NCBI GenBank assembly: GCA_022266195.1
Contig: WHVY01000004.1
Coordinates: 5,225,501-5,289,500 of the forward strand
From: Tetranychus cinnabarinus
Lineage: Eukaryota; Arthropoda; Arachnida; Trombidiformes; Tetranychidae
Direction: 5' to 3'
DNA: 64,000 nt
Positions 11,863 through 24,100 of this stretch are shown here, one piece after another (within the stretch, counting starts at the first letter, position 1; each line of letters opens with the position of its first letter). Below the pieces are notes generated by a model. That model did no database searches. It saw nothing but the letters and a program-made list of their open reading frames with translations, and was not told the origin of the DNA. The position numbers were made by a program, and so were the translations under genes.

Positions 11863-14084
11863 AATAAGGAAAATATTGAAAGCGAAACAAAAGGCTGACA
11901 GAATCAGTTGAAGATGATGATGTTAGTTAAATTAAATTGACCATCAAGTGACTGGTCATCTTCTTCTTCTTCTTCTTCATCTTCTCAACGTTCCCCTTTC
12001 CTCGCTCATTGCAAATATAAATAAATATCGAGTTAACATTGGCGTTGAAAACATAAGCTTTCCAAGATAAACTTGTTATCAATCTTGTTTAACAACATTA
12101 TTGCTTCTCTCAGCCTCTTCATCAATCCCATTATTATTAGTGTTATTATCAAATGACAATTATAATTATCGAGTATAGATGCGATTCCTTGTTACTCAAT
12201 GAAGGAGGAATGGGAAGGAAGACAAGAATAAATGTGATAATTTACTTTGATTTGTTTCATTTGTTTCATTGTTTCTTCAACTAAAGAGTAACCTTTCATT
12301 ATCTCAATGAAAGTCACACAAGTGTATAATAACATTTTGATAACTGCAAGTATCTTTAAACCTTTATCAACTTGTCAGTCCTGAGAGTTGGTCAATATTT
12401 TCATTCCTTATTCATTGATACAGACTGGATGGTTGGTCATGTTGGGCCATCAATTGTTAGATTCTGGTTCATTATATTGATCTTTTGAGACCTCACATTG
12501 CTGTCTCAGAATGCGAATCTATGTGCATGTACTTCTTCATTTTATCATTTTATAATAGGTTGAAAAGCAGCGATAGAGACGATTGTAAAAACAAGCGTTT
12601 TATTTTTCAGCTTTATTATCAGAACTGTAAAGCTGTTACCAGAATTATCAGAACTGTGAGGCCCAATAAAGAATTGTGTTATTGTATATTTTCAGGTCAT
12701 GATTCAAGTGGCTTGCGATTTCACCTCAACTCAAATTTCTGTTTCCAAATTGATTTATAATTGCATGATTTGTGATTGATCGTTTAACCCACTCAAGCAG
12801 TGATTGATTAATGTTTCATTGACAACTTTTTAAGTAAAGTTCAGTTGAAAAACAAAACGTTTACAGCCAAAACAAAACTCTATTTGTTTCATAGTAACAG
12901 ACAAAACTTTGCGTCCTTTCCGTTTGTCCACTTAGTATTGTAAGGGAAGATACTCGAGGGACTCATTCATCATCATATCCAAGTGGCAGAATCTTAGAAT
13001 CTTCAACAATTCAATCTCAGAATGTCTTATTAGCACCAATTCCATAAGCAAAGATCAAAGTAAAACAATGAAAAAAACGATAGTCCAAAGAGGTAAAAGG
13101 GGAAAATAATCAATCACTGCAGTTCGTTTTTTGTTGTGAAGAGATGAAAGTACATGTATATGAACATGGCCAATTGAACTGATGAGAGACGAACTCAAGA
13201 TGATTCAGTTATTTACCAAATTCAACTGTTGACTATCATTAACAAGTAAACAAGATGTTTGTTTGTTTTTAAACTGATCACGGCTTCCATAATAATCCAT
13301 GAGACATGCGATACAGAATGTTATTCAACTTTAAAAAACAATTTCTTCTCATACTTTTCGCGATCCATGTTAACAAATGTTTTTACTCTTCAAAGTCAAC
13401 TATTTAACTGACTTGAGGTCGACTTGAAGCCAATAATGTGCAACATCAATAAACACTAATCCATCAAGCATTCCAAGTAAAAGTTTCCTTCAACCGAATT
13501 CGTCTCAAAACAAAATGCAAACAAGAAGAAACGACGATAAATATTTACTCTTTTGGATGATCGCTGACAGTTCATGATCATGTTTAACATCAATTTTGAT
13601 CTATTTTACGAAATAAAGTTTCTAAACAGACTAATGAACATTAATTTGGCTCAACACATTTCAAAATGAAAATAACATTTATTTTGATGACACTTAAGAT
13701 TAGAATCGTTACAACCGATCTATGTCCAGATCAATCGATGTATTAATAAATATAATGCAAATTGAAACAAAGTTGATTTACCTTGTTTCCTTTTGCTTTC
13801 ATCAATTTTTCTGTGATCACAAAAGCGAATATTATGCAAATGAAAATCGAAATAAACTTTTAACTGATCATGAAACTAAAACTAGAACATATTTAAGCTA
13901 AGAGACTGACCTTGACTGATCAGAACAATGAGCAAAGATGATTCCAATGGAATTGAAGTTCAATAAAAGTTGTCAGAAAACAACAAGCAACAAGAAAATA
14001 TGTAAAAGTGTTGCGACCTTAAAGTGTGTCTTATTAATAACATTATAAGTTTCCTTTTTGGCAACATCTTTTCACTATTTATAT

Positions 14085-14270
14085 TCAGTGGACTGTAATC
14101 ATCAACCTGATGACAAGCCTCAAAGCCTGTTGATATTCATTCGCATGTATTATTTGTGTGTCAATGGGAATCACAGTGAATATATTATTATAACCATTAT
14201 TATTGTCACCATTAGAGGCTAAAGAAACTGTCAAAATTGAAATGCGAATCACAAAAGTCATTATTTTCAT
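14085..14270 (-). other. Candidate small ORF with signal-like start, copy 1 (doubtful)
   Basis: A 61-codon ORF starts MKIMTFVIRISILTVSLAS, hydrophobic like a signal peptide, then an Asn-rich stretch and RLVIRLMITVH. The predicted peptide is identical at 54911-55096 in the inverted copy. The surrounding non-coding DNA is also nearly identical, so this is weak evidence for selection. A divergent ORF begins immediately on the other strand at 14271. No family is recognised. Confidence 0.2.
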
Positions 14271-15028
14271 ATGCTTAGACCAAACATGATGACAATAACA
14301 TTAAATAATTTTGTTTCATTTGAAAACAAATCTTTTGCTGTCAAACAAACTGGACGAAACTATTTTCCCTTTTCTAGTCCAATGAGTGTCCGAGTTACAC
14401 AGTTTTTTGACAACAAAGTTGACCATCACTTTCACTGGGTCAAATCTCGACCTGCTTCTTCTCATCGTATATTTAACTTGAAAAATAGTTTCAATTTTCT
14501 GGAGTAAATATTTTAAAATGAAAAACATTGTTTACTAACTTTGTAAATAAACTGTTCAATCGCATTCAATGTTGAACAAAACTTGAGCTTGTTAATATTG
14601 ATTACTTTTCATGTAAACTTGAGTTTATCGTTTATTTTTATCACATCTTTCAGTTGAACTTTACTTACTTCATTACTCAAAACTGAAAAATTGGTGTTTA
14701 TTAAATTATTAATATGAATAAACTTCATGTTCACTTTAATTGAATAATTGGTTTGACAGTTAATTCAATGAAATGTTAACAACATCATGTTACACTTTGA
14801 TTGGTTCAAAGACAATTCAATTCATTTCAATAAACTTTATCTTTCCTATTAATATTAACAATTTAACAGTTTTACTTGAAAAATGAACTTAAATTGAAAT
14901 TTTTTCCTCTTTTTTGTTTCATTATTCATTATAAACAACTCAATAGTAAATATTTATATCCAAACTTAAGTGAGTTTATTCAATATAAAATGTTTCTCAT
15001 CGACATCAATCACAATGAATATTTAAAG

Positions 15029-15412
15029 TTAATGAATTATAATTATTCAAGGATTTAAAAAAAAAGTTCTTGTTCACGATCATCTATTCACTCGACTTTT
15101 ATAATCGTGCCTAGCAAAATAATGATAAAAAAATGCTCCATCACACTTCCCAATCAAAATGAACCTAATTGAACTCTGTATTCAAAATGGAAGCGCGTGC
15201 AAACCCAATTTGAATGAAACACTTTGGCTTTTAAGCTGATTTCAACTAAGCTTTCATTTCATTTCTCTTTCTTTTAAATGCAGAATATTTAAATTCATTA
15301 TTAATTCCAACTTTCCTATTTGCTGTGAATATTCAATTTTATCTTCGAGAACTGTTTGAGACCAAAGTGCCGATAAGAACCACCAATCTGTCTGATTTTG
15401 CATAAAAAATCA
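15029..15412. other. Non-homologous gap inside block b
   Basis: This 384-bp AT-rich stretch replaces an unrelated 890-bp stretch (53266-54157) in the other copy. No gene or repeat is recognised. Confidence 0.5.
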
Positions 15413-15644
15413 AAGTTTTTGAAGGGAAATTGAAATTATTTGTTATCCTTTTATACTCCTAAAAGTGACCAACACACAGAATGACCTGTCCATTGTCAAG
15501 TCTGTTTTCTTGTTTGTAACAAGAAAAGTTGTCAACAAACACGAGCAATGAAGACACTAACAAAGATGTAAAGTTTGGAAACAAAAGGTGATAAGTTGTA
15601 AAACATGGACTAATAATGATATGTATTTATTGCAAGAAAAGGTG

Positions 15645-15834
15645 ATGAGAACTGTTTTGTTAGCAAATAAATGTTCAATGTTGTTCAAGTTAAAGGAGCA
15701 ACAAAAGGCAGGGAAACATTAAAGTGATAACAAAGGATAAAACATGTAAATGGGCGGATAATACATGATAATTTGGGTTTAGTTTAACAAAACGAAAGGC
15801 CGAACCCGATTCAGCCGAAAAAGGTCAAAGTCAA
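15645..15834 (+). repeat. 190-bp repeated element, copy 1
   Basis: This stretch, from ATGAGAACTGTTTTG to AAAGGTCAAAGTCAA, is present again at 32072-32257 (same orientation) and 52841-53030 (inverted). The 52841 copy is explained by the block b duplication; the 32072 copy is a separate event, because the sequence around it is unrelated. No ORF spans it. Confidence 0.75.
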
Positions 15835-15916
15835 AGCTTATAACAATAAAGAACAAGAGAAAACGGAACGACACAAACGTAAAGCTACTAAAAAGTCATT
15901 TATCACAGAGCACACA

Positions 15917-16060
15917 ATGGATGTACATAGAGATGGGTCTAAAAGTACAACTAATAGTGATCAAACATTAGCATTGAATGTATTTGAATATATTAAATGG
16001 AAACAAATTGAATGTCGAAAAGGGCAAATCGCAGGAAAAGCGACATTGAGAGTAATTTAA
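15917..16060 (+). pseudogene. Small ORF, frameshifted relative to its duplicate (doubtful)
   Basis: Here an ATG opens a 47-codon ORF (MDVHRDGSKSTTNSDQ...). In the inverted copy at 52522-52758 the same ORF runs 78 codons, because that copy has GCAGGG where this one has GCAGG near 16031-16035, a one-base difference. The shared part looks less biased than the neighbouring DNA, and the frame is also open upstream of the ATG with many Lys/Arg codons. It could be an exon fragment or chance. No family is recognised. Confidence 0.2.
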
Positions 16061-16660
16061 AGACGCTTTTCTCATCATCATCATCATCATCTTCTATCCA
16101 TCATCATATTGATCATCATAACCATCATTACATTCAACAGGTTATTATGCTCTGATAAAGATGTTACAGCAAACAATGAACAACAAAATGCACACACACA
16201 CACAAACCACAGTGACATTAAAAGGTCACTTGATCCATAATTTATCATTGAATAATATTTCACACTCGAATTGACTTTTGTCCCATTTCACTGCACACAA
16301 TCATGAAAAGGTACAAAAGTCAAAGAGTCGAGTTTTGTGTCTCCAAACCACAATAATAATGGATAGCGATTGTCATCATTATTGATAATATAATCATCAA
16401 AATTTCCTCTTCTGGTGAAGCAAAGAAAGAAATGAATCTCAAGAAAAATCGCTTTTTATTATAATAGTCTTCAAACTTTACGCAACAACAAAAAACAAAA
16501 TCGCAACCTCAACCTCAACCAGACCCAACCTCGATATTGACTTTGAATGTTCACTAAAAGGCGCAAAGATGTGGCACTGATGAATAACAGTATATTGTAA
16601 CAACTTTATTAGATCTGTTTTTATCAATAAACTTGACACTCCAAGTTACTCTCTTGTTTG

Positions 16661-16664
16661 TTAT
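16661..16664 (+). repeat. Target-site duplication, left
   Basis: TTAT directly precedes the 5' LTR and is repeated at 29430-29433 after the 3' LTR. The unoccupied paralogous site at 52008-52011 has a single copy. Confidence 0.95.
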
Positions 16665-17612
16665 TGTAGGGTAGAGTTTTGTGCTTTCTGAAATGATTCA
16701 ATTCATTTACTCTTTATGAATCTTAGATTCAATTTTAATTCATTTTAATTCATTTTATTCTCATTTTATTGTAATTGTTCAAACAATCTTCTCTCAGGTT
16801 AAACTATCTTCTCAGCTCTCTTAAGCTATACATAAATGAAGTGCATTCTTAAAGGTGTTTACCCAGTTCAGTTCATTAAGCTGAAACATTATCCATGTAA
16901 AGGCTGACCACAATCCTCAGCTAATCTTAGCCAAATCTTAAAGTTGCAAAATTAGTGCCATAAAGAAAGAGAAGCAAAAATCCCTTTCTTTTTTGTCTTA
17001 ACTTTCAACTGTATATCACCAGCTTTTAATCCCTTAGCACTACCAAAGGCTAGAGTTATCTCTCTTGAGATATCATTCAAAGTTTATGTCTCCAGACATA
17101 TTCAAAGGTAAAGTCTCCTTAGCTTTATCAAGCCTAATCAAAGATAGCTTAATCATTTACCAAAGTTGGTACCATTACCAGTTTTAGCGACACTTGTCGA
17201 AAGAGAAAAGATTGTTACTTTCAATTGTTCCCTCCAATTTTAACCTTTTGTTTTATGTACTGCTATAAAAAGAAAATTCATTCATTTTTGTAGTCACTTC
17301 AATTTTTCAAATTGTTGTCCAAGTTTCATACTTCTCAACAGTATTCTTATTTCTAGTTTTCATAAACTCTGCGATCCTCCATAAATTGGAGTTAAACCTT
17401 ACATTCAAATATTCTTATGTTCTTATAATAAAGTCTTATATTCAGTAAACGTTTCCTCTCTTGAATTGTGTTCAACCATCTCTTATGAGATTTTAGTATT
17501 CACAGTATGACTATGAGCACTCAAATGCTATAGTGGTCCTAGATACGAATTTACTACTTGTAGTGAAAGCAAGTGTGCAGTCTTCCCTCAGATTACTAAT
17601 CCGAACCTTTCA
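16665..17612 (+). repeat. 5' LTR
   Basis: 948 bp, TG...CA ends, the same length as the 3' LTR at 28482-29429, with no mismatch seen by eye. It contains TATAAAA at 17264-17270 and AATAAA at 17427-17432, giving a conventional U3-R-U5 arrangement with R probably between them. Confidence 0.95.
17264..17270 (+). promoter_or_regulatory. TATA box in 5' LTR
   Basis: TATAAAA in the LTR, upstream of the AATAAA at 17427, fits the promoter of the genomic RNA. The same box recurs in the 3' LTR at 29081-29087. Confidence 0.65.
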
Positions 17613-17614
17613 CT

Positions 17615-17632
17615 TGGCGACCACGGCAGGAT
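17615..17632 (+). promoter_or_regulatory. tRNA primer-binding site
   Basis: TGGCGACCACGGCAGGAT lies 2 nt after the 5' LTR and begins with TGG, the complement of tRNA CCA. Its complement ends ...GTGGTCGCCA with a T-arm-like AATCCTGCC. A serine tRNA is a plausible primer from the resemblance to insect elements, but this was not resolved. Confidence 0.8.
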
Positions 17633-17741
17633 TGCTATTGTGTTTCCGTGCCCTTCATCATACTGTGTTCATCAAGTCACATTCTCATTGTGTCATTCAG
17701 TGACCTTCAACTCCAGTTCTAAAGCATCGTCTTCAACGAGC

Positions 17742-17747
17742 GTAAGT
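17742..17747 (+). promoter_or_regulatory. Candidate splice donor in retroelement leader
   Basis: GTAAGT, a full consensus 5' splice site, lies in the leader between the primer-binding site and the ORF start. Spliced to an acceptor such as TTCCTTACAG ending at 24326, it would bring the internal ATG at 24426 close to the cap. Inferred from sequence only. Confidence 0.4.
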
Positions 17748-18134
17748 GCCTGACTCAGATTCTCAATTTCAAACAAAATTCGTCAAATTCAAAGACAACC
17801 TCAACTCTTAAACAACTCTAAAACTCTGTGATCGGGATCAACCTTCGAAGGCTATCTGATTTGTACATCAAGTTTGTGTCCAAATTAACCAAATAACTCT
17901 ATTCTTCTTAGAATCTACAATTCAAGCTCAAGAATTACTTCCATTCCTCAAAGAACAATTTAAACTTTTACTCTTCAACATTTCAATTCAACAACTTTTC
18001 AGTTCAGCTATTATAAGCTTCTATTCATTCCAATTCAACTCAATTCCGACTCCATCACTCAGTGATCCATTTCATCTTTCATAAGATATTCAAACTTTCC
18101 ACTGTTCATCTAAACTTTTAAACTAACTCTCATT

Positions 18135-21100
18135 ATGGCTAATGTTCAAAGAAGAAGAAAATACGGTGTTAGTGCTGACGAACCAATTGTATTTGAAATA
18201 GCTGATGCTACAGTTAATGAAATCTTAACTAGTTGGCGAGTTAATGTGCCTGTCCCTTGTTTAGCCAAGAAAAAGTTATACGATTGTACTCGCACTCATA
18301 TGCTATGTACAGGTGAAGTTATGACTGATGCTGACGTGGAGTGTCTACCAGTTACTGCATTATCAAACTATACTGTTCCTGATTGGATTCAAGCATGCCG
18401 CGATAGAGGTTTCACTGAAGAAGAAATTCAGACCATCATTCGAACCATAGGCCGAGAACGAGACACGATCTTAAGATCAAACCTAAACGAAATCAACTCT
18501 CTTCCTATTCCTCTTGGTAATATCAGAAGATTTATTGAAATTTTACAGTCCCTCGGTGCTAACCTTGAAACCCCTCCAATTTCACCCAATGTCAGTCACA
18601 ATAATCCACCTCCTCCTCCTCCTTCATCAAGCCATACTCCTAATTATAATGAATCTCAATTCTTAATTAATGCTCTAGCAAACCTTAAACCTGATCCTTT
18701 TGTACCCGAATTTGTAAAAGGTGAAGATGCTACTGAATTTATAGCAAAAACAAAACAAAGACTTGCTCAGGAAAATGTAGATGATAGCACTAGATTGAGA
18801 TGCTTCAAAAAGGCTCTTGCCCACGAACTTTTAGCTTTAGCTAATACACTCGATCCTAATATCAGTAACTACAATGAATTTTTAACAGCGCTTTCTAACG
18901 CTCTTAAGACTCCAGCTATGCAATACTCAGCTCAATTCCAATTAAGACAGTTGAAATTCAATTGTTCAGAACATCCTAATACGTTTTTGCTTAAACTCAG
19001 AAATGCATTAACTAAGGCAGTTGGTCCTTACACCGAAGAGATCTTTAAATTAGAACTTTTAAATCATATCCCTCATTACATACTTCATGAAATCAATACC
19101 TTAGGGTATAACGATGATCTAGCGAAGATCACAAATTTATTAATACGAAAGTATTTTGAAGCTGAACAGAATAAACAATTCAACAAAAGTAAACCCCAAA
19201 ATCAAAATCAAAATCCTCGAACTTCAAATATTAACACATACCTCCGTAAACCAGATAATAAACCCCATAACTCTCGAAATATGCCTTATCGACCTCCGAA
19301 TTCAAATTCAAATCAATCCTCAAACCCTCCAACTTGTACCTATTGTAAACGCATTGGACATACTGTAAATCAATGTCGAACTAAACAATACCGAGAAAAC
19401 AATCCTCAATCCCGTCCAAACCCTAATACAAGAGCAATTACCGCTCCTCCAGCTACTGCAAGCACCTCCAATACTCAACCATCATCTTCCAACATGGCTC
19501 ATACCCTTCCATTACCTCCAGAACCGCGCTCAGACGCTATAAGAGATCCTGGCATTTCATTTACCCTTCATGCAACTGAAGCACCAGTTCCTCTACTCAC
19601 TCAGTTAGGAACTGCAGGTTTAGCTCACATGCCTTCTGCAATATTCAAGATGTGTAAACCAAATAAAGAATTGGTAAGAGAAGGACGAGTTCTCCTCGAC
19701 ACTGGTTCTACCATTTCAGCCCTCGATTCCAAGGTAGCTGAAGAATTGGGTGTACACGTAATCCCTTATACTCGATCCCTCAAGGGAATTGCTGCAAAGG
19801 AAAGCGTTCCGTCACATGGATTCGCTTATGCTGTTGTAAAACATCCCAACATGGCCGAGTCTCGAATTTTCAGACTCCACATTGTTGATAATTTCGAGCC
19901 AGTATGCATAATTGGCAATGCTTTCATTCACCTCTATTACATTACTATAAAATCTGATGGTAACGAGTATCACACAACTTGTCAAGATTATCCCAACTCA
20001 CCTCCTCTCAATCCAACATTTCTATTCCGCTTTTGCACTGAAGAAGAAACTAAAATGGTCTTCGACACCACTACCCTTCCTGCTAATAATGCTGATAATA
20101 ATTATATTCTCGATTCAAAAGCTCAACAAACTCAACCAAAACAAGTCACTGTTCCTGTTGGAAATGCAACCGCAGTTATTGCTAAATGCGATTTCCATAC
20201 TCAAGAAGAGTACGCTGAGATAAAAATACAACCTTTTAGAGAAAAAATTGCTACTCGAATCAATCCTGATTTGCCTCAAGAAATGCAAGAACAGTTAGCT
20301 GATCTAATCGATTCATTTCAATCGAGTTTTTCTAAATCAAAAAATGATTTAGGGCTCGTACCCTCTGATATCTGTCCAGTTAAAATTGATTTGGATAATC
20401 AAGAAATACCATACCAACAAGCATACAGTTGCGCTTCTCACAAGCGAGTTGAATTTCAAAAGATCATCGACGAAATGCTACAGAATGATATCATTGAGCA
20501 TAGCGATGCTCCTGGTGGTTCACCATCAATCTTAGTTCCTAAACCAGATGGAAGTTTCCGTATGGTAATAGACTATAGACGACTGAATCGAATCACTAAA
20601 GTACCTCGATACCCTATGCCACGTATCGACGACTGCCTAGAAGTTGTACGAGGCGGAAAATACTTCAATATTTTCGACCTTGCACAGGGGTACCATCAAA
20701 TCGAGCTTCCAGAAGAAGAAAGAAGAAAAACTGTTTTCGTCACTCCAGACGGCAAGTACCAATATAAGCGCTTGCCAATGGGTCTAGCTTGTGCTCCATT
20801 CATATTTCAAAGACTTATGAATAAAGTTTTGGATGGTTTAATCTATCAAAAATGCATAGGATACTTCGACGATGTGCCTGTCGTTGGTAAAACTTTCCCA
20901 GAATTACTCACTAATACTGAGATGGTTTTGTCAAGATTGAAAGAGTATAACCTCAAGGTTAAATTGGAAAAGTGTCATTTTGGATACGAAGAAATCCTAC
21001 TTCTAGGACACCTTGTTTCTGGCCAAGGAATTCGACCTGACCCAAAAAAGGTTGAAGCCTTGAAAAACTTGCCATATCCTCGCAATATACGAGAACTCCA

Positions 21101-24100
21101 GTCAATATTAGGTTGTTACAACTACTTCAGCAGATACATTCCAAATTTCTCAACTCTCGCTGCTCCTCTCTACCGACTCATTTCAAAAGAAAAAAGATTT
21201 AAAATCCTCCCTGATGATAAAAAAGCCCTTGATATCTTAAAAGCCTCACTAATTTCTACTACAATGCTCGTGCATTATGATCCAAAAATGAGAAGAAAAG
21301 TCTCCGCTGATGCATCCGACCATGCCGTTGGTGGCATTCTTCTTCAAGAAGACTCCAATTCACCCTCATACAATCCTCAAATACCAATTGAAGAAGTCAA
21401 GGATTGGTTGCCCTTGTCTTTCTACAGTCAAAAATTACAAAAATATCAAAAGCACTATTCTGTTTCTGAGAAGGAACTTCTCGCAATTTTTGTTGGCGTT
21501 AACAAATTCACTCACTATCTCGAAGGAGAGTTATTTCTCATCGAGACAGACCATCACGCCTTATGCCAGTTGACTAAAACTAATTTCAAGAATTCACGCT
21601 TACAACGTTGGTCAATCATGCTGTCGACCTACAACTTCAAAGTTATCTATCGAAAAGGATCAACTCATCCTCCTGATTGTTTCTCCAGGTACCAAAATTC
21701 ATGGTCTCATCGGAAGACAATCGATCCAGAAGAGGAATTCCTGGACCGAATTTACCTGATTGATTATGTCTATGATCCTTCTGATTATCACTATTATGAT
21801 ATTGGTTTAAACGCACTTTGTTTCAATGAAATTAATCACTTAGATGATATGAATTGTATTCCTGCTATTAGCTACACAACAAACTTTGAATCTCACCACA
21901 TCAAACCTTCTGCAAATTCAACACCCTCAGAACTAAGCAAATGGAAAGAGACAGTTCGCTCTACTCAACAAAATAATCCAGATATACAAAATATCATCAA
22001 TTTGTACAAAAAGAATGATTCCGTAGCGCTCAAACGCTATACAATTCGAGATGGATTGTTATACAGAAAAGACATTAACACTCCTTTCGGATCACGTCTG
22101 GTTATTGATTCTCAACTCCTCAAGGATATCTTTTCTTATGAACATGAGAGTCCTTTAGGTGGACATTTTGGCCCAGAGAAAACCTACCTACAAATTGCCC
22201 GTCGATTTTGGTGCAAATATCTCTACGATCTTGTAAAGCAGTTATGTGACAATTGCATGACTTGCCAGATAGCAAAACCTACTAATGTGATTTATGTAGA
22301 CCCCTCCACCAAACCTATTCCTCAAGAAATTTTTGAAAGATTTGAATTGGACGTCCAAGGTCCCATAGTAGTAAACCAGGTAAAGAAGTATATAATTGTA
22401 TTGGTTGACATTCTTTCGAGATATGTCATTGCAAAGTTAACAAATAACCAAACAGCCTCGACTGTTATAACCCTTTTAACTTCTGTTTGTCAAACTTTCG
22501 GATTCCCAAAAGTAATTCAAACAGACCAGGGAACTAACTTCACTTCAGAAGCAGTTCACAATTTCCTCAAGGAAAACGGGATAAAACACGAGAAATCAAA
22601 TGCATATCATCCTCAGTCCCAAGGCATAGTTGAACGAGCAAATCGTACAATTGCCGAAAGACTCAGATCTTATGTAATTGCAAACAGTACGAAAGATCTT
22701 AAAAATACTTTAGAAGCCTCAGTTTTTGCCATTAATACCTCCATTCACAAGATCACTAGATTTTCTCCCTACTTTTTAGTTTTTGGACGACACCCTCGTA
22801 AACCTCTTGATAATCTTTTAGATTTTCCAGATCAAAATTACTTCAACGTAAACCAGGCTAGAAAGTTAGCTTATGCCAGACTCCATTCACAACAATTATA
22901 TCAGATTCAGCGAACGAAATCTCTTCATCAAACTTCTCCATATAGCTTAGGCGATTTTGTTTTTGTAAAGAATGAATCTGTCGATCCTTCTATTGCAAAG
23001 AAATTCAGAGAAAAGTTTCATGGACCTTATTTAGTCTGTGGTATCCAAAAAGGATCCATTTTGCTACTTGAAACTGAAGACTTAGGTCTTTTTAGTGCAA
23101 ATGTATCTAATACTAAGCTCTACAGAGGTGAACTTACAGAACGCATGAAAAAGCTTAAAAATCAATATTTTAATCCTGAAAATTATTTAGAAACAGAAAC
23201 TTTCAACATTCAAAATTCAACCCAAGAAACAGAATCAGCTCAAACTGAATTAACTAATTTTGATAGTACTCAAGCTTTCCCTCCTTCAATTTCAAATCCA
23301 GAATTAGATTCAGAAAATGCATCCTTCGATTCTCAAGAATCTTCATTAGATCCAGAAAATTTAGATTCGCCTTTAATAATAGAGAAAGAAAACTTTGATT
23401 TAAATAAATTCCTTAAGATTCCCTTTGAAGTGCCTTTAAATCAAACAAACTCAAATTCAGTTAATAATTCAAATAGCCCAATATCTCAAAATATATCTAA
23501 TTTAAGCCAAACTAACAATGACCCATCTCAAAGTTTTAAACCAACAAATACAATTGATACTGATACAAATAATGCTTCAAGTTCAATCTCTCAAGAGATG
23601 TCCGATGAAGATAATTCAAAGTCAGATTCAACTGAAAGTGCAAAATCCTTAATTCAAGCCAATTCAAAATCTTCAAATTTACCCCATAACTCAAATTATA
23701 TCAAAAACCAATTTCCCATCAAAGCCAAAAATCCAAAACCAAAAAGAAAATATTTAAGTGCAGATAAAGAGATTTCCCAGCAAAAAGTAATTAATCACTC
23801 TGGTGATATCAAAAGGCAAACCAGAGCCCAGACGAGAAAATTTGCCGCCAATACTTATGTATTATTTATGTGTTATATTGATACACAATCATCGGTAAAG
23901 TTAACCCAGGCAAAGGATAAAGATAAACTATTAAACATATCTAAGCTTTCAATAGCCAATCAAAATGATCCAGTGAACAAAGGGAAAACCATTTCATCCC
24001 CCTTTGGTACCAGTGGTGACACTGTTAACACCATCGTTAAAACAATAGAGTTTTCTAGCTTAGATTCACTTTGCTTTTTGTCTCTCACAAGACCTCTTCA

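Larger units (their letters stand above)
9957..15028 (+). repeat. Duplicated block b, distal part, left copy
   Basis: This AT-rich block is homologous in inverted orientation to 54158-59155. Homology starts near 9957 (GAGGCAAATCTC, matching the reverse of about 59144-59155) and ends near 15028. Identity is high but interrupted by short divergent patches, such as 12500-12760, which has no good partner. It contains a CT/AG microsatellite at 11536-11582. No gene with convincing coding evidence is seen; three small ORF candidates are listed separately. Confidence 0.8.
15413..16664 (+). repeat. Duplicated block b, proximal part, left copy
   Basis: Homologous in inverted orientation to 52012-53265; the homology resumes after the retrotransposon at 29430-29515. 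It contains one of three copies of a 190-bp element (15645-15834), a CAT-type microsatellite near 16074-16096, and a frameshifted small ORF. The retrotransposon splits the block at TTAT 16661-16664. Confidence 0.85.

Noticed and set aside
12485..12760. A 91-codon ORF in block b
   Set aside because: It falls in a patch that is not conserved in the inverted copy and shows no recognisable domain.
14271..14507. ORF on the + strand, divergent from the small ORF at 14085-14270, and its partner at 54635-54910
   Set aside because: It is preserved only as far as the duplication itself; the C-terminal part differs between copies and no domain is seen.
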